Origin: Blasia pusilla
Lineage: Eukaryota; Marchantiophyta; Marchantiopsida; Blasiales
DNA: 64,000 nt
Reading direction: 5' to 3'
NCBI GenBank assembly: GCA_050084515.1
Contig: CM114272.1
Coordinates: 61,318,001 to 61,382,000, forward strand
The notes beneath the pieces are model-generated. The model was not told the origin of the DNA and made no database searches. It saw nothing but the letters and a program-made list of their open reading frames with translations. The first letter of the stretch is position 1, and each line of letters opens with the position of its first letter. Positions 1 through 11,419 of this stretch are shown here, piece by piece. Made by a program: the position numbers and the translations under genes.

Positions 1-499
1 GCTCGCTCCATATCGGAATACCTATAGGATCGACGAAAGATCGGGGTATCACTAGCCAACTCAATCCGTATCCCGGGACCCTTCAGCGTACCCAAGTCTC
101 TCATACTAAAGGCAAAACAATTGACATGCCCTCTAAGAAACCTATGAACTCGCACTCGCTCTCCTCCTATCAACTTGAGACCTATCATAAGCTCCCAAGT
201 CTCCATCGTGACCTCACTTGGAGAGGACGCAACCTCCGGTTTTGGTTGCTATGCAGCAACCCTAGCCACCTCCGCAACAGCCACTCCATTTTGACCTCCT
301 ACACCATGCTCTACATCCAAAAAATGAACATGTGCTACTCAGGCCCCCTTTGCACTCTCTGCTCGAACGACATCCCAAGCAGTCCATGGGTGCCTATCTC
401 TCCTCGTCTCGCCCCTAGCCAATGCATGTACAGACCCTGTAGGAAATGGTCCAACTCGTGGACGTGACGACATGGATGACACTCGCATCTGTCTCTGCT
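1..499 (-). other. Retrotransposon region between methyltransferase and RT (copy 1)
   Basis: Just after methyltransferase motif X the minus strand encodes a stretch ending RDRHPWTAWDVV, matched in copy 2 by MERHPWTSWDVA near 59650. The conservation shows that this linker belongs to the same polyprotein. I recognise no domain in it. RT itself would begin left of position 1. Confidence 0.5.
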
Positions 500-1673
500 C
501 AGCCATACCTACGCTGACTATCCATGTGAGACAGTTGAGATCCATTGCATGCCCCAATACCTGTCTCCGGGATGCCTCAGTCATCCCTGGCACCGCCGTA
601 GTACCGGTAGCAAACCCCATGGCGCGCTCGCACTCATCTGCTATAGGCTCCTACAATGCTCCGGTCACCTCATCCCAAATCATGCTTGGCCCTCCCTGAC
701 AAAAGGCATGGGATGCTGGGAAGCTCACCAACGTAGGTAAGGCTACCCTCAACTCCCCCACCCTATTGGCCATGGCCAACGGTGGTTTATCATCCCGTGT
801 CACCACCTGAGATCGATGCCCTGAGCCCAAAATAGCATCCATTATGAGATGTGGTGCTCTCCGGACTCCATCGTATGCTCGACTCAGTACCTCTGATGGT
901 ATCAGGTTCGTCCACCACAGTCGTGGACGATGGGCACGTGATCCAACTCTCGCCGCATCTAATAACACAGCAGGTTCCAACCAGGACCTCACCTGATGCA
1001 CACTCGTCATCACACGTGCACGAGTGTCTCCCAACAACGGCATGTTCTCCAAAATATACGTTGGAGAACATGTTTGACTCTCCTGCAAGTGTTGTACTAC
1101 TCGCAACATCTCCCAAAACATCCCTGACCTCGGATCCTGCAATCCAAATCCTCGGCCAGCTGATGAATGACCCTGATATGGCCATCCAAAAATCACCAAA
1201 TGAATGGTGCCAACTCTATCTAGATCATGCGCCCCCACCAAGGAGATGTCGGCGGGTAGTGTATGCTGATATTCCCGTACTGCAGCTATCGGCAACAACT
1301 TAGGATACCTCTGGACCAATCTCGCCACATGAAGTAATGATACTCTCCGTGCGGTCTCATCTCTCTCCACATAAAGGTATTGATGCACCCGTATGCCCGC
1401 CTGCAATACTGCAGCCAAGTCGGTGCTAATCCCTCCAAAGAGATCTAACACCCTAACACCCTCCTCTGGGCACTGCCACACAAAGGGGGTGGTATCTAGT
1501 GGGATCAACGTCTCCACTCCAAGAGCCCGATCGCCACGTGACTCTTGCTGCTCAGGGATAAAAGCATGACTCCACGCCTGCCTCATGAGGTCGTCGGCAC
1601 TCCTCTGTAGCTCTCGAGTCGTACCCCACAATGGTGAAGAGGTCCCGCCAACATCGGAAGAGACACCCGCCAT
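500..1673 (-). pseudogene. DNMT3-like cytosine-5 DNA methyltransferase carried by the retrotransposon
   Basis: A 340-codon open stretch shows the C5-methyltransferase motifs in the standard (not DRM-permuted) order. Motif I is VLDLFGGI (residues 75-82), motif II Glu103 in YVERD, motif IV GWPYQGHS (163-170), motif VI ENM (209-211), and a motif VIII-like AHRPRLWWTNL (247-257). After a TAG at 653-651 the same frame goes on into ECERAMGFATGTTAVPG and EASRRQVLGHAMDLN, which match DNMT3 motifs IX-X. The best family fit is DNMT3. The catalytic Cys of the PC motif is Tyr166 here (TAT), so this copy should not methylate DNA; copy 2 keeps Cys. In the family the enzyme transfers a methyl group from SAM to cytosine. 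It sits between protease and RT, an unusual place for a non-retroviral domain. Confidence 0.72.
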
Positions 1674-1676
1674 GGC

Positions 1677-2315
1677 CTATCTCTCCGGGGAACTATCCGC
1701 TACTGGGACATCCTCTGCATGTGCGTTCTCCTCCAACAACTCTCCTGGCCAGCTAACACTACCTGTGAAAGCTGCCAACGTGGTCACAGACTCGCCTCGT
1801 GATCGACCACCTCGTCTCGCAAACTGCACAGGTAACTGACTCATCCGGCCATCACCTGACCGCCACCTTGGCCGATAAGCAACCGTCTCCTCCCACAAGT
1901 CAAGGATGAATCCTCGGGGATATAACACTGTACTCCCCACCAACACATCGTACGACTCAGCTGGTGTCGTAATCGCATGTGTGCGCACCATAGCACTATC
2001 CGTCTCATGCTCTGGCTGGACTCTGACAACTATCTCCTGTCGAGTCATATACTGCGTGGGTGACACGCCCCCAATCGAGGTCTGTATCTGGAAGGGACAA
2101 GGCTCAATGTCGGCCTTCCGTAACCCCAACGCTAAACACGCCGCCTTCCCTAACATCAAGGGTTGCGCTCCTGAATCAAGTAGGACGCGCTGCGGGTGGT
2201 ATACTGTCCCCGTCGGACTAACCAAGCGAGATACTCTAGCTTGGTTATCCAATAACACTACTCCAAGTGTCACCACTGCTCGCTCTATGGCCGGTCGAGC
2301 TGGCATATCTACCAA
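1677..2315 (-). pseudogene. Retroviral-type aspartic protease of copy 1
   Basis: The catalytic motif VLLDSGAQPLMLGKA lies at about residues 44-58 of the 212-codon frame, with Asp47 as the expected active-site residue. A later stretch, SYDVLVGSTVLYPRGFILD, matches the second conserved part of gypsy proteases. In such elements the enzyme cuts the polyprotein. The frame starts inside the end of the gag frame (frame change near 2300) and ends in TAG at 1679-1677. It then continues in the same phase straight into the methyltransferase, so protease and methyltransferase were probably one polyprotein. The homologous site in copy 2 reads LLVSRAQPLMLGKA, where the catalytic Asp is lost. Confidence 0.65.
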
Positions 2316-4400
2316 CTTTCACCGCCGCCGCATGCCATGACTCTATGGGGAACGTCCCAAGCACCAACTCTGAAGGCAAGTCCACCACCTCCTCAACAAC
2401 CTCTAAACAAGAAGCAGTCACCTCTCCATGCTCACACAACGTGGCGGCCAGCCGGAACACCTCAGCTGGTCCAACTCCCAACGTCGCCAACTCTACGGCG
2501 GAAAATAGTGGATTCTGACTCACTCTGGTGGCCACCTCCAACACTATGGTCGACGCTGACTCCACTCGAGACGGCATAGGAGTTGTCACTCCAACTCCTC
2601 GTGATGTCGACATAGGTGCCTGAGCTATAGGCACCGCTGGTTGTCGAGGCACCATCGATGGTGTGTGTAGTGCCTCCAACAATGTGAATGATTGTGGAAC
2701 CCTGGCCTGCCGCCCATCGGTCCCCTCAAGTGGGTCAATCTCAACTCCACCTCTCGGTGGCTTGGTGCCTCTCGTAGTACCCTTAGTCACCACTGCAGCT
2801 GCCTCAACCTGGGCTGCACTACACATAAACCCCATATTGGCAATATCCTCACCCGGGTCTGGGCAAGAGGTAGAAGTTGGAGTCACACTAGCTGCTCGCA
2901 GCTCCGTGCCTTCCCTAAGCTACATCATTGTCATGGCAGCAATCCTCTGCTCCAACTGATCGATGCCTGAGAGAAGTGCCGGCTCTGGTGCTCTTGCTCC
3001 ATCTCCTCTGACTGGTGGTGGTGCTCTACCACCACGTCCAGGAAGGACTTCCCGACCTCCTACAGGACGACCGCCCCCAGGCCCTCGGCCTACCTCTGGA
3101 CGTGCCTCTCGGCAAAGGTCAAAACACCTATCCCTAGTGTGACCATATCTGTGGCAATAGTCACACTGGTGATGTGGTGGGGCCATCCTCTGTGGCTCTT
3201 GAGCAATCAGAGGCGCTCGTGGTCCTCTCCCATGGTGTGGGCAGTCCCTTTGCCTATGGGCCCCTCCACACGTCCAACAAGACCACATCTGTCCCTGCTG
3301 GGCAACATATGTAGGTATGGGTCCTTGCCTCATAGGCTCACGGTACTTGCCCTGCTCTCTGGGCACATCGGCCCGCTCCCGTGGTACTGGTGCTTGCTGT
3401 GGCACCTGTGGGGTCACCGTCGCTCGTGGACCCGTCGACTCTCGAGAAAAGTCCAGCGGTCACTACCTGCTCCTCACTCATGTTGAGCTCAATACGCTTA
3501 GACAACTCAAAGACCACCTTCAATGTGGGCTTCGCTGTGTGAATCAGCACCGCATCTCGAACTCTCCTCCGTAGTTCTCGGTCCAGAACCCCGAACCAAT
3601 ATTGGACTGCCTGCGCCTCAGTCACTCCATACGTAGCAATGATCAGCCTCCTCATGCGTGTGAATGCCTCTCTCAGACTCTCACCCGATGGTTGCTGAAA
3701 ATCCTGTAGACTCTTCAGCTTGTCGGTGCATACGCCCTGGTAGCTCTTCCCCAACTGTCGAAAGAACTCCATTGTGGGGCTGAAGCTAGGTGGCCCTCTA
3801 CCACCAGAGGTCTCTGCCACATCGCCTGTCTCACTGCCCTCCTCTCCATCTAGTCTCTGGGCTGATGGTGTGGGTCTCTCTCCTCTCACAATCCCATCAT
3901 ATGCCTCGCGACCACTAGTGGACACATACCCTGGAGCCCAATACATCCTCCAGGCATCGATCTCTACTGAATATAGTGATCGAAACTCCATGTAATCATC
4001 CATCGGAGGACCCTCCAAGTGTTGGAACAAACCCTTCCATGCCATGAAAGGGTTGAACCGTGTCGGGGTCCGTATCTCTTGGAAGTCGCACCACATGTCG
4101 AACTCCTAGATAAAATCATCTAAGTTGATGGTGCCCACTGCACCCGAGAAATGATGCATGCCTCGATGGCCCATGTCGTCCATCTCCTACCAAGTGATAT
4201 TGCCTCCGTCTGCGATCTCGTCACCAGACCCAGTGTCTAGTGATGACGATCCAGCCACGGATGGATGTCGAGGTAGCTCCTCACTCGAAACTCCTCGGTA
4301 TCTCACTCCACTTTGTATCACTCCACTACTACTGCTCGCACTACCCCGTTCTTCCAAACCCTGGAAGGACGCCGTGATGATAACCTTGTCTCACCTGCTC
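2245..4400 (-). pseudogene. gag: Retrotransposon gag with two zinc knuckles, copy 1
   Basis: The gag frame runs from about 4400 (start codon not resolved) to 2245. The conserved core (FNPFMAWKGLFQHLEG, then MDDYMEF) and the later stretch SLREAFTRMRRLI are shared with the gag copy at 6.3-7.3 kb. Two zinc knuckles follow at about 3120-3290: CWTCGGAHRQRDC and CDYCHRYGHTRDRC, which in gag proteins bind RNA. The frame is broken by TAG stops at 4189-4187, 4108-4106 and 2922-2920, and by frame changes near 3430 and 2300. After the knuckles comes a Pro/Gly/Arg-rich linker and a region of unknown role. The piece is a decayed gag, not a working gene. Confidence 0.75.
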
Positions 4401-5900
4401 AAGCGCTAAGACTCACCAAGAGTCTCCCACACTCCTCACTAGCTCACCTATGCTAACATCAATCCCATGATGACACACCCGGCCTCACGCACACTCAATA
4501 CTCGGGCTCACCATGAGCCTCCCAACTGACTCACCTAACCTCTTGGGTCATACATGCAACCCCTACGCGGAAACCGCCGTATATCCACTAATATGCTACA
4601 CATGAAAAGAGTCTATCATCATCACTGCACCCACATAGCACTAGCTACTACCCGATACCCAACACTCTCAATCACACACGACAAGTGCGGGAAAAGGAAC
4701 TCTAATGGGTAACCTGATCACACCCTCCAAACTACGGCATCGTCAACATGCACTCCCCCATGTGACACGGCAACCTGTGCAACACGACACTCTTCTCAAC
4801 CAACACGTCGATCCTCCTGTCAACAGATGCGGACAACCCGTCGGCATCATGCGCACTGACACTCCATCATCAGTTTTTGCAAATCCCGGTCACGCCCGAA
4901 AATATCATGTTGCGCAAACCTCTCCACCCATCCCCACACGCGGCCTATAACCTGACTCAACCCGGTCTTTTCCACTCCTACCACGTACGCTATGTCCGAC
5001 CACGTCAACATGATCTTGGCCACATCCAGCCTTGCCCGACCACATCCGGACTCTCAACCACGTGAGCCCTACCTCTACCACGTTGCCCATGCGCAACCAC
5101 GTCCAAAAAGGTAGTAAATGTGGGGCCTTCCGGTCCGCACCCCTATGGGATAATGAATGCAGGGGGGTGAAAGTAAATACGGGGGGGAGGAACCCTCCCA
5201 AACTGCTGGAGGGGGGGGGGGAGGGGAAAGTAAATTTGGGGGGAGGGGGTGTCCGCCCGTTCCCGCCCGTCCGCCTCGCCGCGCCCGTCCTCTGTCCCCG
5301 CCTGTTGCCCATCACCACGCCCGTCCACGCCCCTTGCTCGTCATCGTGCCCATCCGCGCCCCTTGCCCGTTGCTGTGCCCTAAACCTAGCCTTCGCGACC
5401 TAACCTAGCCGCCTTTACTTGACAGGCCCCCGGTGGCTGCAAGACCCAAACCTGCCCTTTTCTTCTCTCTCCCAACACCCTCACTCGCGTACACCAGACG
5501 CCCCACCACACACTACACTCGGCTGCTGTCCCGCGTCAATCTGTACTAGCAAAATCTGAGAAAAACGGACATTGCTTCCGCCCACGGCCTTCCGAACACA
5601 AAAATGACCGACACCCGCAACACACGCGTCTCCAGGGGCTCCCGACCAAGGAAACTCGCTGGCCTACGTGCAAACAACGAATTCCCGTCAGCCCCTTGAC
5701 ATCTTTCTCATGTAAAAATAAAGAGTAGTAAAAACGGCACACCCAACCTAAAACTCCACTCCTCAATCTACATCAGCATATCGAGCCTCATCCACCCTGT
5801 GCTATCAAGGAGTCCGGACGCTAACAACTTAGTCCCATCTCACACACATACAAGAGAGGTGCTCCAACGGCCCAACATGAGAAAGATGGCTTAGGAAATC
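4401..5900 (-). other. Retrotransposon leader/LTR sequence, non-coding
   Basis: No credible coding frame is present. The stretch is GC-rich with many short CACGT, GCCCGT and ACCACGT words, and holds the G-run block at 5160-5252. It lies between the gag start and the TATA/hairpin block at 5913-5948, so it is probably the LTR downstream of the promoter plus a long untranslated leader. I could not locate the inner LTR edge or a primer-binding site. Confidence 0.4.
5160..5252 (+). other. G-run block with G-quadruplex potential
   Basis: The plus strand has at least four G-runs of six or more (about 5161-5166, 5180-5187, 5211-5225, 5238-5250), spaced by a repeated GAAAGTAAAT word. The retrotransposon is transcribed from the other strand, so its RNA would be C-rich here and the non-transcribed-sense G-strand is the DNA template. 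Confidence 0.6.
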
Positions 5901-5912
5901 CACCTTCCTTTC

Positions 5913-5948
5913 TTATATAGGGTTGGGAAGAGCCAAAAGGCTCTTCCC
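5913..5948 (-). promoter_or_regulatory. Putative LTR promoter: TATA box with an upstream hairpin
   Basis: On the minus strand a CCTATATAAG TATA box (5913-5921) lies a few bases downstream of a perfect 10-bp inverted repeat with an AAAA loop, GGGAAGAGCC/GGCTCTTCCC at 5925-5948. The position, about 90 bp inside the presumed LTR start at 6006 and upstream of gag, suits an LTR core promoter. Transcription start is not shown. Confidence 0.5.
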
Positions 5949-6059
5949 CTAAAAATAGCCGTCCCCTTGGTAACCTGCGTGCACACCTTACCAGGGGCGG
6001 GTGACATGGTCAACAAGTCACCCGGCTGTGAAAGACCTCAACATAAAATTTGTCAGAAA

Positions 6060-7400
6060 CGATGTTCTTGACACAATGGACATATTCTCAACCTCATCCG
6101 ACACTGTGGGATAAAGTTACACTCAAGATAGTCCGTTGGCTCCTACGCGCTATCCACGATAGATCTCGGCCTATCGGCTACTCAGATGTGACACCATCTC
6201 TTCCGCTATGCTGAGGCACGCGTCCATGACCCTCACGAGTGCAATCGCGCTGATGATGGGCTTCATCACATGACCAACAAGTAATCGTAGGCGGCTGCTG
6301 CTAAGCCGCATATGAAGGTGCAGGTCTCTGTGACACGGCCTCCTAGTATCCTCCCTGAGCTCGTGGTGCCATAGTCAACATATCTAGGAGTCCACGTTGC
6401 TGCACTAGTGGTGGAGACAATTGTGACTGTTCTCGCCCATAACACATGGTGGCTACGCTCTCCTCCGCCATGTTGCGCTCAATGTTCTTGGGGGTCCTAA
6501 AAACATCTCTCAACGTAGGGAAGGTGTTCATAAGAAGCACCCCCTCCCGCACCCGTGTCCGCAGGGTCCACTCCAGCATCACATACCATGACTGGATAGC
6601 CTGAGCCTCTGTCACCCCTGAGTGACGTTGATCAATTGGCGCAAGCGAGTGTAAGCCTCACGCAAACTCTCACACGGGCGCCTCTAGAAGTCATGGATGC
6701 TCCGCAACTTCTCCGTTCGTACCCCCTAGTAGCTCGCCCTCAACTTAGCAAAGAACTCAACCACGGGGTTGAACCTGGGACGAACCCAACTAGACGGTGC
6801 AACTGCTCCAATACGAGTGACCCTTCCTAAAATATCACTAGTGGAAGAGGAAGTATCCTCTTCTGACTCCTCCTCCTCATTTGGGAATGGCTCCATCCAT
6901 GACACATAGTGTGGGTCATAATAGAGTCGCCATGCCTCAATCTCTTGGGCATATTTGTGGGAGAACTCATGGTAATCGTCCATGGGCGCCCCTTCTAAAT
7001 GTTGGAACATACCGCTGCATGTTGTACACGGGTTGAACTCTGTAGAGTTCCTAGCCCGTTGTGAGTCACACCAACTCCTAAGCTCCGCAATGAAGTCGTG
7101 TAGCTCTATGGTGCCTACAGCACTCAAAAACCTACATGGTCCTCTATTTTGGTTGTCCATCTCGTACGCCCAACTGGTAGGACCACTCAATGTGTACGGT
7201 GGATCACTAACACACTCGTCTACATGCTCCTCCTCATATGAAGACGACACAGAAGGAGATTGAGGTGGTCTCTCACGTAGAGACCCTCGAAACCTTGCAC
7301 CACTCCGGGTAAACCCTCTAGGGCTACTCTCAAGTCCACTACCTCGCCTCTCAAAATCCCGAAAGAACGCCGTGATGGCCCTCGTGCCCCTCTCACACGA
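6060..7400 (-). pseudogene. gag: Second gag copy of the same retrotransposon family
   Basis: Residues match copy 1 gag: GMFQHLEGAPMDDYHEF and TEAQAIQSWYVMLEWTLR line up with GLFQHLEGPPMDDYMEF and TEAQAVQYWFGVLDRELR. The frame runs 7250-6726, meets TAG at 6728-6726 and again at 6686-6684, then shifts frame before 6615-6343. Both TAGs fall where copy 1 has intact CAG codons (SYQGV and DFQQP). The zinc knuckles are missing because the copy stops near the presumed LTR end of copy 1 at 6006. This suggests that copy 1 landed in this older copy. Confidence 0.65.
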
Positions 7401-8977
7401 TCACTCTCAATCTTGCGAGTAATCCCTCAATCACTCAAACTAAACATGTGGCACTTAATCTACACTCTCTCACAGAGACGTGTGCTATGCGGCAACAAGC
7501 AGTGTGGTGCGGCAAATCAACTGATCTATCATCTCATCGACAAACCATCCTCAACTCTGGACATCCCACACAGGTCTTTATCCCCTAAACCCCTATATCA
7601 TTGATGCTCCTAGCATCAACATGAAAACCAATATCCCAAATAACTTCCCAATACCTGGAAATCCCTCACACGTGCACGGTAAGAGATCGGAATGGATAAC
7701 ATGACAATAATATCGTTGTCGCTCCTCGGAAACTACAAATCTCAACCCCAATCTGGTCGTGAAGACAACTCCTCCAATCAGCAAGTTGTACTCCTCTCGT
7801 ACTGACGCTGCTCAAACCTCCTCGATGTGCGGTGCAGGTTCAGTAGTTCGGTGCGGCACTGGCGCCACGGAATGGCTACAAATGGCAAGCACTCGGGAAT
7901 GGGGTGCGGCACTCGGCGGCATACCCCCCTCAATCAGCAATTCACACGCTCTGCACCTTAGTGAAGGAGCAACTCTACGATCGAGACAGTGCGGTGCGGC
8001 CATAAGCGGCACGGCGCGCCAATCGGCGGCGCGTTATGACTACGGGCGTCATAGCACGGCTCTCAATCATCATTCAGCGGCTACCAATCACAACATAGCA
8101 ACATGAAATGAAAACTCAAACAACATAACTTGAGGTCACCTGCCATCACTCGTTGATGACGAAATTACGATGACAGTGGCGGCCAAACCCAAGTACATGG
8201 TGGCGGCACAAGTTAGAGAATCAACGGTGGTCGTGGAAGACCCTCCACTCCGTAATGGCGGAAATGGTAACCAAAGGGTGGATAATGGCCGAACGCGGTT
8301 CTAAGCAACGCTAGGCGGCGGCAGCGGCTAACGGTGGACGGTGGATGGTGGATCGTTGACTGGTGATGGTAACGGTTGATGGTGACGGTTGACCATTGAT
8401 GGTGACGATTGACCGTTGACGGAGACTATGATGGCGACTGTTGGTTCATGGTTTGAACAATTTAACCATAAAAATCACCTAGCAATGGAAATTTTGGAAG
8501 ATTGACCATAACTTTTTCCTTCCAACTCCAAATTGCACACCATTTATTGCACAGCTTCACGATCTATAATGACGTCAAAAAACATTTTGAATTGAACATT
8601 CCAGTAAAAATTGATGGGGATTGTCATAAAGCCCAATGTTTCTTTGTCCTACACAAAATTTGGCAACAAAAATCTCCCAATGAAAATATAAAACCTGTGA
8701 GAACACAAATCAGCAAGCTACATGGTGCTCTCGAGAGCATCAGCATGGAGCAATCTGCCCCCATACTCAATTCCTATCGAAAATTGGGCAGTGCTTCCGC
8801 GTGCCACTCTCCCATACCAATCAGCAAAGCAAAACAGCAAACTCGCATGGCTCTTGCTCCGGTGAGCACTCCCATGAGCCATGAAGTGGGGAACACTGTC
8901 CCCCAACCTGCACCAAACCTCGAGCAACCAGCGAGCTCCCCCATGAAGCTCTCTCACTCACTCATTCTCTCTTTGTA
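7401..8977. other. Non-coding stretch with GTGCGGC words and TGA-rich short repeats
   Basis: There is no recognisable gene. At 7830-8040 the word GTGCGGC/A recurs several times. At 8330-8440 a degenerate array of GGTGACGGTTGACC-like units occurs. The open frame at 8502-8978 has no protein-family signal and its end runs into repeat copy A. Confidence 0.45.
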
Positions 8978-9491
8978 AAATAAGATCCAATCTCTCTCAC
9001 AACACCATAGTTCTCACATGTGTGCATTCTCACATCTCTCTGAATGTCAAACCAAATCCACTCTCCTAATGAGAGGCTTGGGTTACACATACAAGGCAAG
9101 CAAGACCATAGCTCTGCCGCCTCATGCCAAGAGGTTCAACAAAGAGAGAATGATCTCTCAAGCTCTCTCTCCTTGAGGTATACCCCTCCCTTCTCCCAAG
9201 CTCTCTCCATGGCAACCTATGCTCCCAAGTCACCTCCTTAGCTCTTAACCTGATGTAGGAGGTCAAGGACCACTTACCAAAAATAGAAAGTTGATCATAC
9301 ATTAAAAATGGTACTTACCTAAAGTAGTAAGTTTCTCAATATGGCTCCAAATGAGCCGAAACGAAGGGGAAACCTACTCTCTTAGGTTTCCCGAGACTTC
9401 AATAGGTCATCCTCAACCTACTGAGCTTGTCCCCCACTACTCATGAAGGAGCTCTACTAGATCTCACCGATCTATCCTAAAAGTTGTGACA
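8978..9491 (+). repeat. LTR-like dispersed repeat, copy A
   Basis: Most of this stretch matches 27774-28280 base for base with moderate divergence (shared: AATAAGATCCAATCTCTCTC, TCCTAATGAGAGGCTTGGGT, GCTCCAAATGAGCCGAAACG). Copies A, B and D all stop at GTGACA or GCGACA, a shared sharp 3' edge ending in CA, as LTRs do. It was probably an LTR or solo LTR; the left edge is not defined. Confidence 0.6.
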
Positions 9492-10009
9492 TCTAAGTGG
9501 GAACCATCAATCTACGCTTCTCCTCCTACAAGGGGGCCGATGAGATTAATGGTGCAAAGAGAAGTGGATGTTGAGAATCCAAAATCTCCCATTTGGCGCC
9601 TCATGCATGGTTGTCTTGCCGCCCTTTGTGTTTCCTGACTAGTCTCATGGCATCTTGCCTATCTTGACTACTTACGTGTTCCTTGCTTTTCGCCCTTGAC
9701 TTGGTGTATGGCTCCAAGGTACGATATCAAACCTTGCCTGCCTTTGGATTCTCTGTTTTCCCATGAGTAGCTACACCACTTACTCCCCTAAGGCTAATTA
9801 TAAGATACATGCGCGTTTTGCCTAGCATTAGTCCCATGGCAGGTTCCGCCTTCCTAGTCTCAAGATTAACTAGTCTAGGTTGCAACTTTGGTGGGTCATA
9901 CCAAGGTCTTTACTTCTTGGACCCACGATCATGACTGACTTTCCAAATCCACGCTTGCGTGGTCGCCATAAACTTAGTTATTCGCAATGGAGTTCCAAGC
10001 TCTCGTTCT

Positions 10010-10247
10010 CTTTGGGTATACCCCTTCCCTCTCCCCAAAGTTGAAAGGCAACTATGCTCCAAATAGGATCTTATCCAAAAAACTAAGTTTCTAAATATAA
10101 CTCCAAATGAACCAAAACAAAGGAGAAACCTGCTCTCTTAGGTTATTTGAGGTCTCACCATGTCATCCTAGACCACTTCAAGGTGTCCTCCGCTCTCCAA
10201 AAAAATGCCTTCCAAATACTCCTCAATCCTTCCTAAAAGACGTGACA
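10010..10247 (+). repeat. LTR-like dispersed repeat, partial copy D
   Basis: The 3' part of the repeat family: CTCTCTTTGGGTATACC, AAATATAACTCCAAATGAACC and a final CGTGACA line up with copies A and B. The 5' part is missing. The preceding 9500-10009 holds no gene that I can recognise. Confidence 0.5.
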
Positions 10248-10289
10248 ATGGGAACAAGTCTTAGCATTTGGGGCTCTTGGGGCTCCTAA

Positions 10290-11400
10290 AACCTAACACC
10301 TATATTTCTATCAATATTCATGGAGGGATGAGCCATACTAGAGCAATCGCCTCGTCTATCAGGGTTCAACTTCATTGTTGAGTTCTTTGTAAAGTTGCAC
10401 AGACGCTATCAATGCGTTCGGACTAAGAACTTGCAAAGCATCTTATTCCTAATGGCATGTAAATCATAAATAATGGTTGTGCGCATTCATCCTAAAAAAT
10501 CAACTTACATGGAATTTGGTACTTTACTAAAGCAATATGGGAGAACCATCAAACAAGGAAGGTAAAATCTAAGAAGTTATGACTGAACCTACCTTCAACG
10601 TAAGGAAGAGTTAGAAGTGTTAGAATAAGATGTGGAAGATTGCAAGAAATGAGAGTAAGAGTTTGGGGCAATGTAACACCTAGATTTGACATGAGTGGAT
10701 GTGTTGGTGGGTGAGGTTATATTTCCACGAGGCTTCAATCTTACATAGATACTACACCCAAGGAACCCAAGATGGGTTTGGAAATTTTGTGAGGAAGTTG
10801 TTTGAAATAGCTAAGACTATTGATGAATCTTTCGAGGATGGAGAGAAAAATGGTTGGAAGATGGCTTCTAGATGCATAAGCTTGGGGGATTTAAGCAAAG
10901 TACCTTTTTGAATTGCATTAAAGGCAAGGATTTCATGAGATGGATTGAATTCAAATCCAAGGATAGATTGGTTACTTCATTTCTTGATCCAATCACATAG
11001 AAATTATTTTTTGATCAAGTTGTAGAATAGGAAAAATGGTCCTATTCTACCTTCAAGCCTTTGAGAACAATGGTTCTGGTCTTTTGTCCAAGTATAACTT
11101 GGAATTTGTGATTAAGAATATGATCCATTTTTTTGAGTGCCTTGAAGAATTGGAAAGATTGAATATGAGGCAACATTTTGGGACTCAATCTAAGTCTTCC
11201 ACTTGCAAATCTGAAGGTCAGGAGTGCTTCAGGGTGGAGATAGGCGAAGTAGAGGACAGACTTTATGACCAACTTATTCTCTCTTTTTTGAACCTCTTAG
11301 CATGTAGGGGGGGAACTATGAGTCTCCTTAAACCAAAACCTCCTATTAGGAGAATGGGTTTGGTTTGACATGAGATAGGGAGATTGAGATTGTGTGCACC
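10290..11400 (+). other. Decayed coding-like sequence of unknown origin
   Basis: The plus strand has two short frames (10699-10911, 11036-11368) and coding-like residues between them, such as KGKDFMRWIEFKSKDRLV near 10930-10980 followed by a stop. The reading frame shifts and stops often. I do not recognise the family. It may be a dead retroelement gag or a captured gene piece. Confidence 0.25.
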
Positions 11401-11419
11401 CTTGAAGTGCTTTCGATTT

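Larger units (their letters stand above)
1..6006 (-). mobile_element. Ty3/gypsy-like LTR retrotransposon, copy 1 (5' part, cut by window edge)
   Basis: Minus-strand order from right to left is a TATA-bearing leader or LTR, gag with two CCHC knuckles, a DSG aspartic protease, and a DNMT3-like methyltransferase. RT and integrase would lie beyond position 1: the first 130 bases match the stretch just upstream of the RT fragment in copy 2 (about 59300-59420). The right end is put at 6006 because the minus strand there starts TGTCACCC, a usual LTR start, and because a second gag copy begins just outside. No primer-binding site or paired LTR was found. The coding part is much richer in GC than the DNA from 8.5 kb onward. 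Confidence 0.75.

Noticed and set aside
8502-8978. 158-codon plus-strand frame
   Set aside because: No protein-family signal, and its end overlaps the dispersed LTR-like repeat.
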